Shown: positions 1-5,302 of the stretch, one piece after another
Numbering within the stretch: position 1 is the stretch's first letter
Layout: each line of letters opens with the position of its first letter
Source of the DNA: Defluviicoccus vanus
GTDB taxonomy: Bacteria; Pseudomonadota; Alphaproteobacteria; Rhodospirillales; Defluviicoccaceae
Length of the DNA: 5,506 nucleotides
NCBI RefSeq assembly: GCF_014672695.1
Contig: NZ_CP053923.1
Coordinates: forward strand, 924,779 to 930,284
Direction: 5' to 3'
Made by a program: the position numbers and the translations under genes
The notes under the pieces: model-generated
The model's input: the letters and a program-made list of their open reading frames with translations, nothing else
The model's database searches: none
What the model was told of the DNA's origin: nothing

Positions 1-210
1 CGATCGCCTAAGCACCGGGCCATCTACGAAGCGGTGGTCGCCGGCGATCCGGACACGGCGCGGGACGCAGCGCAGCACCACATGACGCATGTGCATCAGT
101 TCCTGCGCGACCGCCAGCTATCCGAATGGCGGGTCGACATGTCGCGGCGGCGGCTGGAACGCGATCGCGATGCATCCAAGGCAGAAGCAACCACCAAGCC
201 CGGTCACTGA
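1..210 (+). CDS. GntR-family transcriptional regulator, C-terminal end of FCD domain (5' truncated)
   Basis: Reading frame 1 is open from the first base to a TGA at 208-210 and gives 69 residues. The segment HRAIYEAVVAGDPDTARDAA followed by QHHMTHV matches the last helices of the FCD domain. That all-helical effector-binding domain of FadR/LldR-type GntR regulators typically ends in H..I..A+..GD...AR.AM..H. In the family, a histidine in this last helix pair often helps bind a metal or a carboxylate ligand; His28 and/or His31 here would be the candidates. After the domain comes a charged tail rich in Arg, Lys and Glu with no recognisable motif. The DNA-binding winged helix and the start lie outside the window, so ligand and target genes cannot be read. 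The gene converges on the NUDIX gene, with 25 bases between the stops and no clear hairpin terminator. The family call is fairly secure and the subfamily is unknown. Confidence 0.82.
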   Translation, partial: RSPKHRAIYEAVVAGDPDTARDAAQHHMTHVHQFLRDRQLSEWRVDMSRRRLERDRDASKAEATTKPGH

Positions 211-235
211 ATCGTCGCTGCAGCCGCAGCCGAAC

Positions 236-664
236 TCAATTCAGCAATCCAGGGAGCGACCGCAGCAGCCGGCTCAGTTCGGCCTCGCCCACCCGCTCCG
301 CCGCTTCCGCCGGCGACAGCCAGCACCGCTCGCGGTGGTCCTGCTCCGGCCACCGGTCCAGTTCCTCCTTCACGTCGAGCAGAAAGACCCGAACCTTGCA
401 GGAGACGACGCTTTCGCGGGGCAGGCGCTTTTCGTAACGGAAGGTGCCCACCGAGCGCTTGCGGACTTTGCCCACCAGCCCTGCTTCTTCGTAGGCTTCA
501 CGCGCGGCGACTGCCGACGGCGTCAGGCTCTTTGCCGGCCACCCTTTGGGAATGATCCAGCGGCCCGTCTCTCGCGAGGTAATGAGCAGCACTTCAGGCT
601 GCCCCTCCCGCATCCGAAACGGCAGCGCGGCAAACTGAATCCAAGACTTGGTCTTCATCTTCAT
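236..664 (-). CDS. NUDIX hydrolase (PKGWP-type box)
   Basis: The 142-residue protein is a single NUDIX domain, the usual length for a stand-alone enzyme. Such enzymes hydrolyse a nucleoside diphosphate linked to another moiety, or related pyrophosphates, using Mg2+ or Mn2+, in the cytosol. The NUDIX box spans Gly41 to Leu63, with REAYEEAGL at residues 55-63. Arg55, Glu56, Glu59 and Glu60 are present, so the metal-binding core is intact. The Glu expected seven positions after the first Gly is Leu47, while PKGWP leads into the box. To my recollection, related alphaproteobacterial NUDIX proteins share this pattern, and some resemble diphosphoinositol-polyphosphate phosphohydrolases. The substrate cannot be inferred. 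The start chosen is ATG at 664-662; a second ATG two codons later (658-656) is equally possible. Upstream only a weak GGCGGGG-like ribosome site is visible. The gene is divergent from nnrS and convergent with the GntR gene. It looks complete and monocistronic. Confidence 0.93.
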   Translation of the reverse strand: MKMKTKSWIQFAALPFRMREGQPEVLLITSRETGRWIIPKGWPAKSLTPSAVAAREAYEEAGLVGKVRKRSVGTFRYEKRLPRESVVSCKVRVFLLDVKEELDRWPEQDHRERCWLSPAEAAERVGEAELSRLLRSLPGLLN

Positions 665-696
665 TAGCCGCGCCCCGCCGTTCGAACTTCACTCCC

Positions 697-718
697 ACGC
701 GCTCTTGTGTCAGCGCGT
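697..718. repeat. 7-bp inverted repeat upstream of the NUDIX gene
   Basis: ACGCGCT (697-703) and AGCGCGT (712-718) are perfect reverse complements around an 8-base spacer. The element lies 33 bases upstream of the NUDIX start, so it could be a hairpin in its leader or an operator. No T-run follows on either strand, so it does not look like an intrinsic terminator. A repeat this size may arise by chance in GC-rich DNA. Confidence 0.35.
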
Positions 719-830
719 TCAAGGCTGGTGTGCACGAACACAACGATGCCCGTGCTGCACCCCATACCTACAGAGCATTCGCCATCGCTTCCACCCTGCC
801 GATTGCGCCGCCGGACTATTCCAGAGACAA

Positions 831-844
831 TTGCCTGATGGCGA
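831..844. promoter_or_regulatory. Candidate CRP/FNR-family (FNR/NnrR/DNR-like) box upstream of nnrS
   Basis: TTGCC-TGAT-GGCGA is a 14-bp near-palindrome in which nine of the ten arm positions are symmetric. Its geometry, two 5-bp arms around a 4-bp centre starting TTG, is that of FNR-type sites such as TTGAT-N4-ATCAA. It lies 127 bases upstream of the nnrS start. In Rhodobacter and other denitrifiers, nnrS is known to be controlled by the FNR-family NO-responsive regulator NnrR, so the context fits. The last arm reads GGCGA, not GGCAA, and the core promoter is not clear, so this is tentative. Confidence 0.35.
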
Positions 845-936
845 TGTACCCGCCACGTCGACGCCCCTACCGCATTGACAGGGTAGAGGCTCCAGCGGGT
901 TCGGCCTCACCCACCGCAGCCCTGCCAGAGCGCGCG

Positions 937-956
937 CTGCAAATGGATTGTTGCAG
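937..956. repeat. 6-bp inverted repeat abutting the nnrS ribosome-binding site
   Basis: CTGCAA (937-942) and TTGCAG (951-956) are perfect reverse complements with an 8-base spacer. The right arm touches the Shine-Dalgarno GAAAGG at 956-961. It could be an operator half-site pair or a small leader hairpin. A 6-bp match is expected by chance about once in a region this long. Confidence 0.25.
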
Positions 957-961
957 AAAGG
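956..961 (+). promoter_or_regulatory. Ribosome-binding site of nnrS
   Basis: GAAAGG ends nine bases before the ATG at 971. It supports that start over the out-of-frame ATG at 948. Confidence 0.6.
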
Positions 962-970
962 TGCACCGCG

Positions 971-2179
971 ATGGGCTCGTCCGCCAAAGCTGCCACCACT
1001 CCCACGCCGCGCCTGCGCGCCTTCAACGGTCCGGCGGTGCTCAGCTATGGCTTCCGCCCATTCTTTCTCCTTGCCGCCCTGTGGGCGGCAATCGGCATCG
1101 CCATCTGGCTGCTGGCCTTTGCCGGCATCATCGTGCTTCCCACCAGCTTCAATCCGCCCGACTGGCATGCACATGAGATGCTGTTTGGCTTTGCCGCCGC
1201 CGCCGTCGCCGGTTTCGTGCTGACCGCGGTGCCGAACTGGACCGGACGGCTGCCGCTGCAGGGGCCAGCGTTGCTCCTGCTGACGCTGTTGTGGCTTGCC
1301 GGGCGACTGGCAGTCGCCAGTTCGGCGCTGATCGGCGGCCTGACCGCCGCCACCATCGACGTCACCTTCCTCGCGGCGCTGTTTCTTGCCGTCGCCCGTG
1401 AAATCACCGCCGGACGCAACTGGCGGAATCTGCCGGTTGCTACTGCACTATTTGCCCTCCTGGCCGCCAATGCCATTTTCCACACCGAGGCGCTGGTCAC
1501 CGGCAGCACGCCCGCACTCGCCTCGCGGCTGGGGATCGCTACTCTTGTGGCGCTGGTGGCGTTGATCGGCGGCCGCATCATCCCAAGCTTTACTCGCAAC
1601 TGGCTGAGCAAGCAGGGTGAGGGTCGCCTGCCGGCGCCCTTCGGTCGCTTCGATCAGGCAACTTTGGTCGCCACCGTCATCGCCCTGACCGCCTGGGTGG
1701 TGGCAGACGATGCCATCCTCACCGCACTGCTCCTGGCCGTCGCCGCGGCCGCCAACCTCCTCCGCCTCTGCCGCTGGGCCGCCGATCGCACCCTGCGCGA
1801 ACCGCTGTTGTGGATGCTGCACGTCGCCTATCTGTGGATTCCCATCGGCCTCGCGCTGCTCGCCCTGCATCCTTTCGTCGCCGCGGTGCCGTCGACCGCC
1901 GGCGTCCACGCATTGACCGCCGGCGCTATCGGCTCGATGGTGCTGGCGGTCATGACCCGGGCTAGCCTCGGCCACACCGGGCGGCCGTTGCATGCCGGCG
2001 CCGGCACCACCTTGATCTACGCCGCCGTTCTCCTCGCCGGTGGCGCCCGCATCGGTGCCGCCTTGTTTCCACAACACTATGCGCCGCTGCTGATCGGTGC
2101 CGGTGTCGCCTGGGTGCTGGCCTTCGGCCTGTTCATCGCTCTTTACGCCAAAGCGCTGACCACGCCGCGACCGCGCTAA
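971..2179 (+). CDS. nnrS: NnrS family heme/copper membrane protein
   Basis: The 402-residue protein is very hydrophobic, has roughly twelve membrane segments and matches NnrS in length. NnrS from Rhodobacter sphaeroides is a heme- and copper-containing membrane protein of unsettled biochemistry. In Vibrio cholerae it relieves nitric-oxide stress by limiting damage to the iron pool. Family signatures appear in order. They are FRPFFLLAALWAA at about 28-40; a DWHAHEMLFGF stretch leading into GFVLTAVPNWTGR at 64-93; LWLAGRLA near 107-114; GGRIIPSFTRNWL at 200-212; LLWMLHVAYLWIPIGLAL at 279-296; then HALTAGAIGSMVLAVMTR and ASLGHTGRPL at 313-340. The histidines at 66, 68, 284, 313, 335 and 341 are candidate metal or heme ligands. 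The start is supported by GAAAGG nine bases upstream, and the N-terminal 20 residues are a soluble, Pro/Thr-rich tail. No nitrite or NO reductase gene lies nearby. The gene ends 11 bases from the convergent methyltransferase, with no room for a separate terminator. Confidence 0.95.
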   Translation: MGSSAKAATTPTPRLRAFNGPAVLSYGFRPFFLLAALWAAIGIAIWLLAFAGIIVLPTSFNPPDWHAHEMLFGFAAAAVAGFVLTAVPNWTGRLPLQGPALLLLTLLWLAGRLAVASSALIGGLTAATIDVTFLAALFLAVAREITAGRNWRNLPVATALFALLAANAIFHTEALVTGSTPALASRLGIATLVALVALIGGRIIPSFTRNWLSKQGEGRLPAPFGRFDQATLVATVIALTAWVVADDAILTALLLAVAAAANLLRLCRWAADRTLREPLLWMLHVAYLWIPIGLALLALHPFVAAVPSTAGVHALTAGAIGSMVLAVMTRASLGHTGRPLHAGAGTTLIYAAVLLAGGARIGAALFPQHYAPLLIGAGVAWVLAFGLFIALYAKALTTPRPR

Positions 2180-2190
2180 GTGCGTTCGCC

Positions 2191-3540
2191 TCAGCGGCGG
2201 AAGACGGCCACCAGTTCCAGGTGCGCCGACCACAGAAACTGATCCACCGGAGTGACGCTATCGAGGCGATAGCCGCCGTCAACGAGAATGCGCGCATCGC
2301 GGGCAAAGGTCTGGGGATTACAGGAGACCGCCACCACCACCGTCACCTTCGAGCCGGCCAGTTGCTCCGCCTGGGCACGGGCGCCGGCGCGTGGCGGATC
2401 GAAAATAACCATCTCGAAGCAGTTGAGTTCGTCGGCACGCAACGGCCGGGCGAACAGGTCGCGCACCTCGGCGTTGACCTGCGGCAGTCCGCCGGCGGCG
2501 GCGGTGAGCGCCGCGATCGCCGCACGATCGGCATCGACCGCGTGCACCCGGATGCCGGCCTCGGCGAGGGGAAAGGTGAAGGCACCCGCGCCGGCAAACA
2601 GATCGGCGGCGCTTCGCCGGCCTTCGGCGGCAGCGCGGATCGCCGCAACCAGCGCCGCCTCGCCCTCCCGGCTCGCCTGCAGAAAACCGCCTGCGGGAAG
2701 GGATACGACCGTCCGCCCGAAGCGAACGCCGACACCGCGGCGCCCGACGATTGGCTCGACCGGGCCGTCGCCTACCAGGACCGACAACCGCGCCAGATCG
2801 GCATTCTCAGCAAAACTCGCCAATGTTTCGCGCAAGGCAAGGTCCGGCGAGGCCGGCCAGCCGACAACAACGTCGAGCCCGGTGTCGGCGGCGGTGACCG
2901 CCACGTCGATGCGCTGGCGAGGCAGCAGAATGCCGGCGAACAGCGACCGCAGCGCGGGCAGCAGCGGCATCATCGCCGGCACCAGCACGTGACAGTCGCT
3001 GAGATCGACGATGGCGTGGCCGCGGCTCACCTGGAAGCCGACGATAGCGCCAGCGGCTGCACCCGGACGCAATGCACTAAACGTCGCCCGCCGCCGGCTG
3101 CGAGGCTGCGTCTGCAGCAGCGGAGCGATCGCAGCGTCAGCAAGACCAACGCGGGCAAGCGGTTCGGTCAGTCGGTCCAGCAGCCAGCGACGATACGCTT
3201 CCGCCGTGAGGTGCTGCAGGCTGCAGCCGCCACAATGGCCAAAGTGCGGGCATGGCGGTGCGGATCGGCCCGGGCCTGGATCGAGGACCTGGATCAGTTC
3301 GGCGGCGAAACCGTCACCGTGCCGGGAAAGTGCTCGCACCCGCAGCCGATCGCCCGGGACTGTGAGCGGGATATAGAGGCGACCGCGGTCGCCATCGGCG
3401 ATGCCGTCGCCCTGGGCGCCGATGCGCGTCACCGTCACCTCCATCACCTCGGAGCTGACCGCCAACTGTCGACGCTGCGGTCGTCTGTGGCCGCTAGCCG
3501 CACCCCGCTTGCCGGCACTCACCCGCATCGCCTCCGCCAT
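2191..3540 (-). CDS. TrmA/RumA-family class I SAM-dependent RNA (uracil-C5) methyltransferase with TRAM domain
   Basis: The enzyme should transfer a methyl group from S-adenosylmethionine to C5 of a uridine in rRNA or tRNA. From the ATG at 3540 it has 449 residues. A TRAM RNA-binding domain covers about 33-90. A 4Fe-4S ligand set is visible: Cys97, Cys103 and Cys106 in CPHFGHCGGC, plus Cys183 in SDCHVL. The SAM site is DLFAGAGAF near 313-321, followed by FDPPRAG at 380-386. The nucleophile is Cys407 in VSCNP, and Glu442 in the C-terminal HLELV is the expected general base. The Fe-S set favours RlmD/RumA-like proteins over TrmA, but alphaproteobacterial members vary in target (23S rRNA or tRNA), so no symbol is given. 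The start is uncertain. GTG (3543) and ATG (3540) lie in tandem, another ATG follows at 3528, and an ATG just before the TRAM domain (3444) would drop an Arg-rich 32-residue extension. None has an ideal ribosome site. The gene lies 77 bases downstream of the esterase. Confidence 0.94.
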   Translation of the reverse strand: MAEAMRVSAGKRGAASGHRRPQRRQLAVSSEVMEVTVTRIGAQGDGIADGDRGRLYIPLTVPGDRLRVRALSRHGDGFAAELIQVLDPGPGRSAPPCPHFGHCGGCSLQHLTAEAYRRWLLDRLTEPLARVGLADAAIAPLLQTQPRSRRRATFSALRPGAAAGAIVGFQVSRGHAIVDLSDCHVLVPAMMPLLPALRSLFAGILLPRQRIDVAVTAADTGLDVVVGWPASPDLALRETLASFAENADLARLSVLVGDGPVEPIVGRRGVGVRFGRTVVSLPAGGFLQASREGEAALVAAIRAAAEGRRSAADLFAGAGAFTFPLAEAGIRVHAVDADRAAIAALTAAAGGLPQVNAEVRDLFARPLRADELNCFEMVIFDPPRAGARAQAEQLAGSKVTVVVAVSCNPQTFARDARILVDGGYRLDSVTPVDQFLWSAHLELVAVFRR

Positions 3541-3620
3541 CACTGTATCGACGTGAGATAGCGCGTCAGCGGCTCGGCGTTAAGGCCGCGATGGCAGGGA
3601 TGACCGCAATGGCAAGATAA

Positions 3621-4490
3621 TCAGGCGGCGAAGAAGAACTTGAGGACGCGCGGACTGTGCCGCTCCCAGGTGATCTCGTTGTGCTCACCCTCAGGGTCTT
3701 CGATCGTCACCAGATCGCGATCGAGGCGATAGCCGAACTCGTCGACCAGCAGCGCCTCCATTTCCCGACCGCGCACCGTCGCCCGAGCCTCGATTTCGCT
3801 GTTGTGCGGACCACCCGTGCGCACCAGCCCCCATTCCAGCAACAGCCGTGGTCGCCGCGCCCGATCGGCCAATGTAGGCCGCGCCATCGCCAGAAGCGCG
3901 CTCGCCGCCAGCGTCTTTTCGGGCGACGGCACTGCCAGACTGGTGGTGGTCCGCAGGTCGAGACCGACCCAGAAAGAAGAGGACAGGGCGGCAACGACAC
4001 CGAAGCGGTCGGGCCGCCGGCTGCCGACATAGAAGGCGCAGAGTCCGCCATGCGAGGAGCCCAACATCAGCGTCGACTGCGGCTCTGGCTTGGTTGCGTA
4101 GTTGGCGTCAATGAACGGCTTGATCTGGTCGGCAAGGATGCGGGTATAGGCTTCCACGCCGCAGCACTCGGGGCCGCCCCAAGCAACGTGGGTGTAGTCG
4201 CGATTGCGGGCGATCGGAAAGATGGCGACGACGATCACCGGCTCGATCGCCGCCTGATCGTAGAGACCGGCCAGCGTCGTCGCCATGTTCCAGGTCAGAT
4301 TCGCCGGCCCGCCAGGAAAGAATGCGGTATTGCCGTCGTTCATGTAGACGACGCGGTAGTTGCGTGACGCGGGTGTGTAATCGCGCGGCACCAGCACGTG
4401 CACGATATGCGACTGCTCGCCATCGCCGGCCACCGCCAACGGCTCGAAGATGTGCAACACCCCGGCACGAAAACCGTGGTCCTGGATCAC
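3621..4490 (-). CDS. Alpha/beta hydrolase, Fes/EsteraseD-like (putative esterase), probable GTG start
   Basis: From GTG at 4490 the product has 289 residues and an esterase-D/enterochelin-esterase-like alpha/beta hydrolase fold. Visible features are HVLVPRDYTP (31-40), a central strand and oxyanion-loop region VVYMNDGNTAFFPGG (47-61), and the nucleophile elbow GSSHGG with Ser146. RRPDRFGVVAALSSSFW follows at 158-174, and GEHNEITWERHSPRVLKFFF near the C-terminus holds the probable catalytic His270. The acid may be an Asp or Glu between 219 and 265. The CCGVEAY segment (109-115) and IEPVIVVAI (82-90) recall a group of uncharacterised bacterial esterases; the substrate is unknown. No signal peptide or lipobox is visible from this start, so a cytosolic location is likely. 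The frame stays open upstream to 4745, but that part overlaps the phosphatase gene in another frame and is not protein-like. The only nearby ATG (4530) is in a different frame. GTG has no good Shine-Dalgarno, so the N-terminus is uncertain. It lies 53 bases downstream of the phosphatase stop. Confidence 0.85.
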   Translation of the reverse strand: MIQDHGFRAGVLHIFEPLAVAGDGEQSHIVHVLVPRDYTPASRNYRVVYMNDGNTAFFPGGPANLTWNMATTLAGLYDQAAIEPVIVVAIFPIARNRDYTHVAWGGPECCGVEAYTRILADQIKPFIDANYATKPEPQSTLMLGSSHGGLCAFYVGSRRPDRFGVVAALSSSFWVGLDLRTTTSLAVPSPEKTLAASALLAMARPTLADRARRPRLLLEWGLVRTGGPHNSEIEARATVRGREMEALLVDEFGYRLDRDLVTIEDPEGEHNEITWERHSPRVLKFFFAA

Positions 4491-4543
4491 GACGCGCGCC
4501 GCCGATCGTTGTCTCTCTGGAGGTGGGCATAGGCGGCTCGTTG

Positions 4544-5146
4544 TCAGGTGCGGGCAGTGGCGTAATGCGACGCCTCGCCCATCAGGTCCAACACCTCGTG
4601 CGCTCGTTCCGAGCCGATCAGCAAGTCTGCCAGATCGGGATGGCTGCGAACGACGCGCCGTTGATGCTCGCGCAGGTGCTCGGTGAGTGCGCCGTCGCGG
4701 GCCAGGATCGCATCGGCGAGCGTCAGCATCAGCGCGTTCGGCCAACTGCGCGGGCGGATGCGCGACAGTTCGGCGAACGCCTCCGCCTCGCGCCCGGGAT
4801 TGTCCTGCACCATCAGAATGATCGCTGCCGCGGTGGAGCGGGAAACGCCGGCGTGACAGTGGATCAGCACGTGCTCCACCGGCTCGCTTGCCATCTCCCG
4901 TCCGAGATCGAGGATGGCGTGGACGTTGGCGACCGCCGGCGCAACGACCCCGGCACGATCACGGACAACGTCGTCGAAGCGGTAGAGAATCCGCCGATGC
5001 GGCGGGTAGCGGTGGAACGCCACCGGGTCTGGGAAGTCCGGATCGAGGATGGAGACGACGCAGCCGACGTCAGCCGCGGCGTGCAAGTCGAGTTCATAAA
5101 GCCCGCATATGGTCAGGCGATAGGGCAACAGCGGCGAGTGCGTCAT
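4544..5146 (-). CDS. Tyrosine/dual-specificity-type protein phosphatase (HCx5R)
   Basis: The 200-residue protein carries the phosphatase signature HCHAGVSRST, with nucleophile Cys97 and phosphate-binding Arg103 followed by Ser104. Upstream, ILYRFDDVV places Asp58 or Asp59 as the likely general acid. The opening CGLYELDLHAAADVGCVVSI and the following DPDFPDP at 36-41 recall a group of short alphaproteobacterial tyrosine phosphatases, in which IRPRSWPNALMLTLAD (130-145) after the active site is also typical. The enzyme should hydrolyse a phosphotyrosine or phosphoserine/threonine ester, or a small phosphorylated compound; the natural substrate is unknown. It has no signal peptide or membrane segment and is probably cytosolic. 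The start at ATG 5146 is chosen because AGGAGGT lies four bases upstream, so an in-frame ATG at 5182 is unlikely. It is the first of three minus-strand genes (phosphatase, esterase, methyltransferase) and is divergent from the OsmC-type hydrolase. Its leader contains a perfect 8-bp hairpin. Confidence 0.92.
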   Translation of the reverse strand: MTHSPLLPYRLTICGLYELDLHAAADVGCVVSILDPDFPDPVAFHRYPPHRRILYRFDDVVRDRAGVVAPAVANVHAILDLGREMASEPVEHVLIHCHAGVSRSTAAAIILMVQDNPGREAEAFAELSRIRPRSWPNALMLTLADAILARDGALTEHLREHQRRVVRSHPDLADLLIGSERAHEVLDLMGEASHYATART

Positions 5147-5150
5147 CGTT

Positions 5151-5157
5151 ACCTCCT
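5151..5157 (-). promoter_or_regulatory. Strong ribosome-binding site of the phosphatase gene
   Basis: The minus strand reads AGGAGGT-AACG-ATG, a near-perfect Shine-Dalgarno four bases before ATG 5146. It fixes this start against the upstream in-frame ATG at 5182, which would place the ribosome site inside the coding region. Confidence 0.85.
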
Positions 5158-5169
5158 GCGATCGACAGG

Positions 5170-5191
5170 CAGACGTCGGCAAGGACGTCTG
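5170..5191. repeat. Perfect 8-bp hairpin with 6-base loop in the phosphatase leader
   Basis: CAGACGTC (5170-5177) and GACGTCTG (5184-5191) are perfect reverse complements around the 6-base spacer GGCAAG. Each arm contains the self-complementary hexamer GACGTC, so the element is also a direct repeat of that hexamer with 12-base periodicity. It lies 12 bases upstream of the phosphatase Shine-Dalgarno. No T-run follows on either strand, so it is not a standard intrinsic terminator. It could be an operator or an RNA hairpin in the 5' leader. The sequence structure is certain, the function is not. Confidence 0.6.
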
Positions 5192-5223
5192 AGGCTCTGC
5201 CCGCTTAACCTAAGTGCGAACGA

Positions 5224-5237
5224 TTGTCATATGACAA
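5224..5237. promoter_or_regulatory. Perfect 14-bp palindrome, candidate operator between divergent genes
   Basis: TTGTCATATGACAA is fully self-complementary and lies in the region between the divergent phosphatase (start 5146) and hydrolase (start 5303), 65 bases before the hydrolase ATG. It fits a homodimeric regulator. The TTG-N8-CAA layout resembles FNR-family boxes, while TTGTC-ATAT-GACAA also recalls operators of GntR/FCD or MarR-type regulators. TTGTCA could double as a -35 element on either strand, but no strong -10 is visible at standard spacing on either side. The regulator cannot be assigned from sequence alone. Confidence 0.6.
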
Positions 5238-5289
5238 GGTGAAGTCGAGCGATCATTTGCCGCAGAGAACAAGTCTCGTCTGTGGAAAG

Positions 5290-5295
5290 AAGGAG
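5290..5295 (+). promoter_or_regulatory. Ribosome-binding site of the OsmC-type hydrolase gene
   Basis: AAGGAG ends seven bases before ATG 5303, an ideal placement that decides this start. Confidence 0.8.
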
Positions 5296-5302
5296 TCCGT
5301 CC

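Larger units (their letters stand above)
665..970. other. Divergent intergenic region between NUDIX gene and nnrS
   Basis: These 306 bases separate two divergent genes and should carry both promoters. Open frames crossing the region have no recognisable protein content and run into the real genes in the wrong frame. Visible elements are a 7-bp inverted repeat (697-718), an FNR-like 14-bp box (831-844), a 6-bp inverted repeat next to the nnrS ribosome site (937-956), and a TTGACA at 875-880. The TTGACA lacks a convincing -10 hexamer at 16-18 bases. I found no tRNA, small RNA or riboswitch signature. Confidence 0.6.

Noticed and set aside
680..687. GTTCGAAC, which looks like the T-loop of a tRNA.
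   Set aside because: The flanking bases do not form a T stem, acceptor stem or anticodon arm on either strand.
875..880. TTGACA as a -35 element for nnrS.
   Set aside because: No acceptable -10 hexamer lies 16-18 bases downstream, so a promoter cannot be supported from this hexamer alone.
2180..2190. Bidirectional terminator between the convergent nnrS and methyltransferase genes.
   Set aside because: The gap is 11 bases with no stem-loop or T-run. The only complementary arms (about 2163-2168 and 2194-2199) are short, far apart and inside coding sequence.
1448..2233. A 261-residue minus-strand frame opposite nnrS.
   Set aside because: The translation is low-complexity Gly/Gln/Arg/Asp-rich sequence without domains, and the plus strand encodes an unmistakable NnrS.
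2221..3561. A 446-residue plus-strand open frame opposite the methyltransferase gene.
   Set aside because: It is an antisense shadow in GC-rich DNA. The minus-strand protein has every catalytic and Fe-S motif of its family, while the plus-strand translation shows no recognisable domain.
3541..3620. Possible readthrough or extra small gene after the esterase TGA: the frame stays open for about 26 codons up to a TGA that overlaps the methyltransferase ATG.
   Set aside because: No start codon or ribosome site is present and the length is well within chance. The esterase already ends in the usual place for its family, so I treat this as intergenic.
4491..4745. Upstream extension of the esterase frame to an ATG at 4745, which would give a 374-residue protein.
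   Set aside because: The extra 85 residues are Arg/Ala/Pro-rich, have no family match, and overlap the phosphatase gene, whose frame and ribosome site are clear. The conserved hydrolase sequence begins only after 4490.
5147..5182. Upstream ATG at 5182 as the start of the phosphatase gene.
   Set aside because: It would place the perfect AGGAGGT ribosome site inside the gene, and the added 12 residues are not family-like. ATG 5146 is far better supported.
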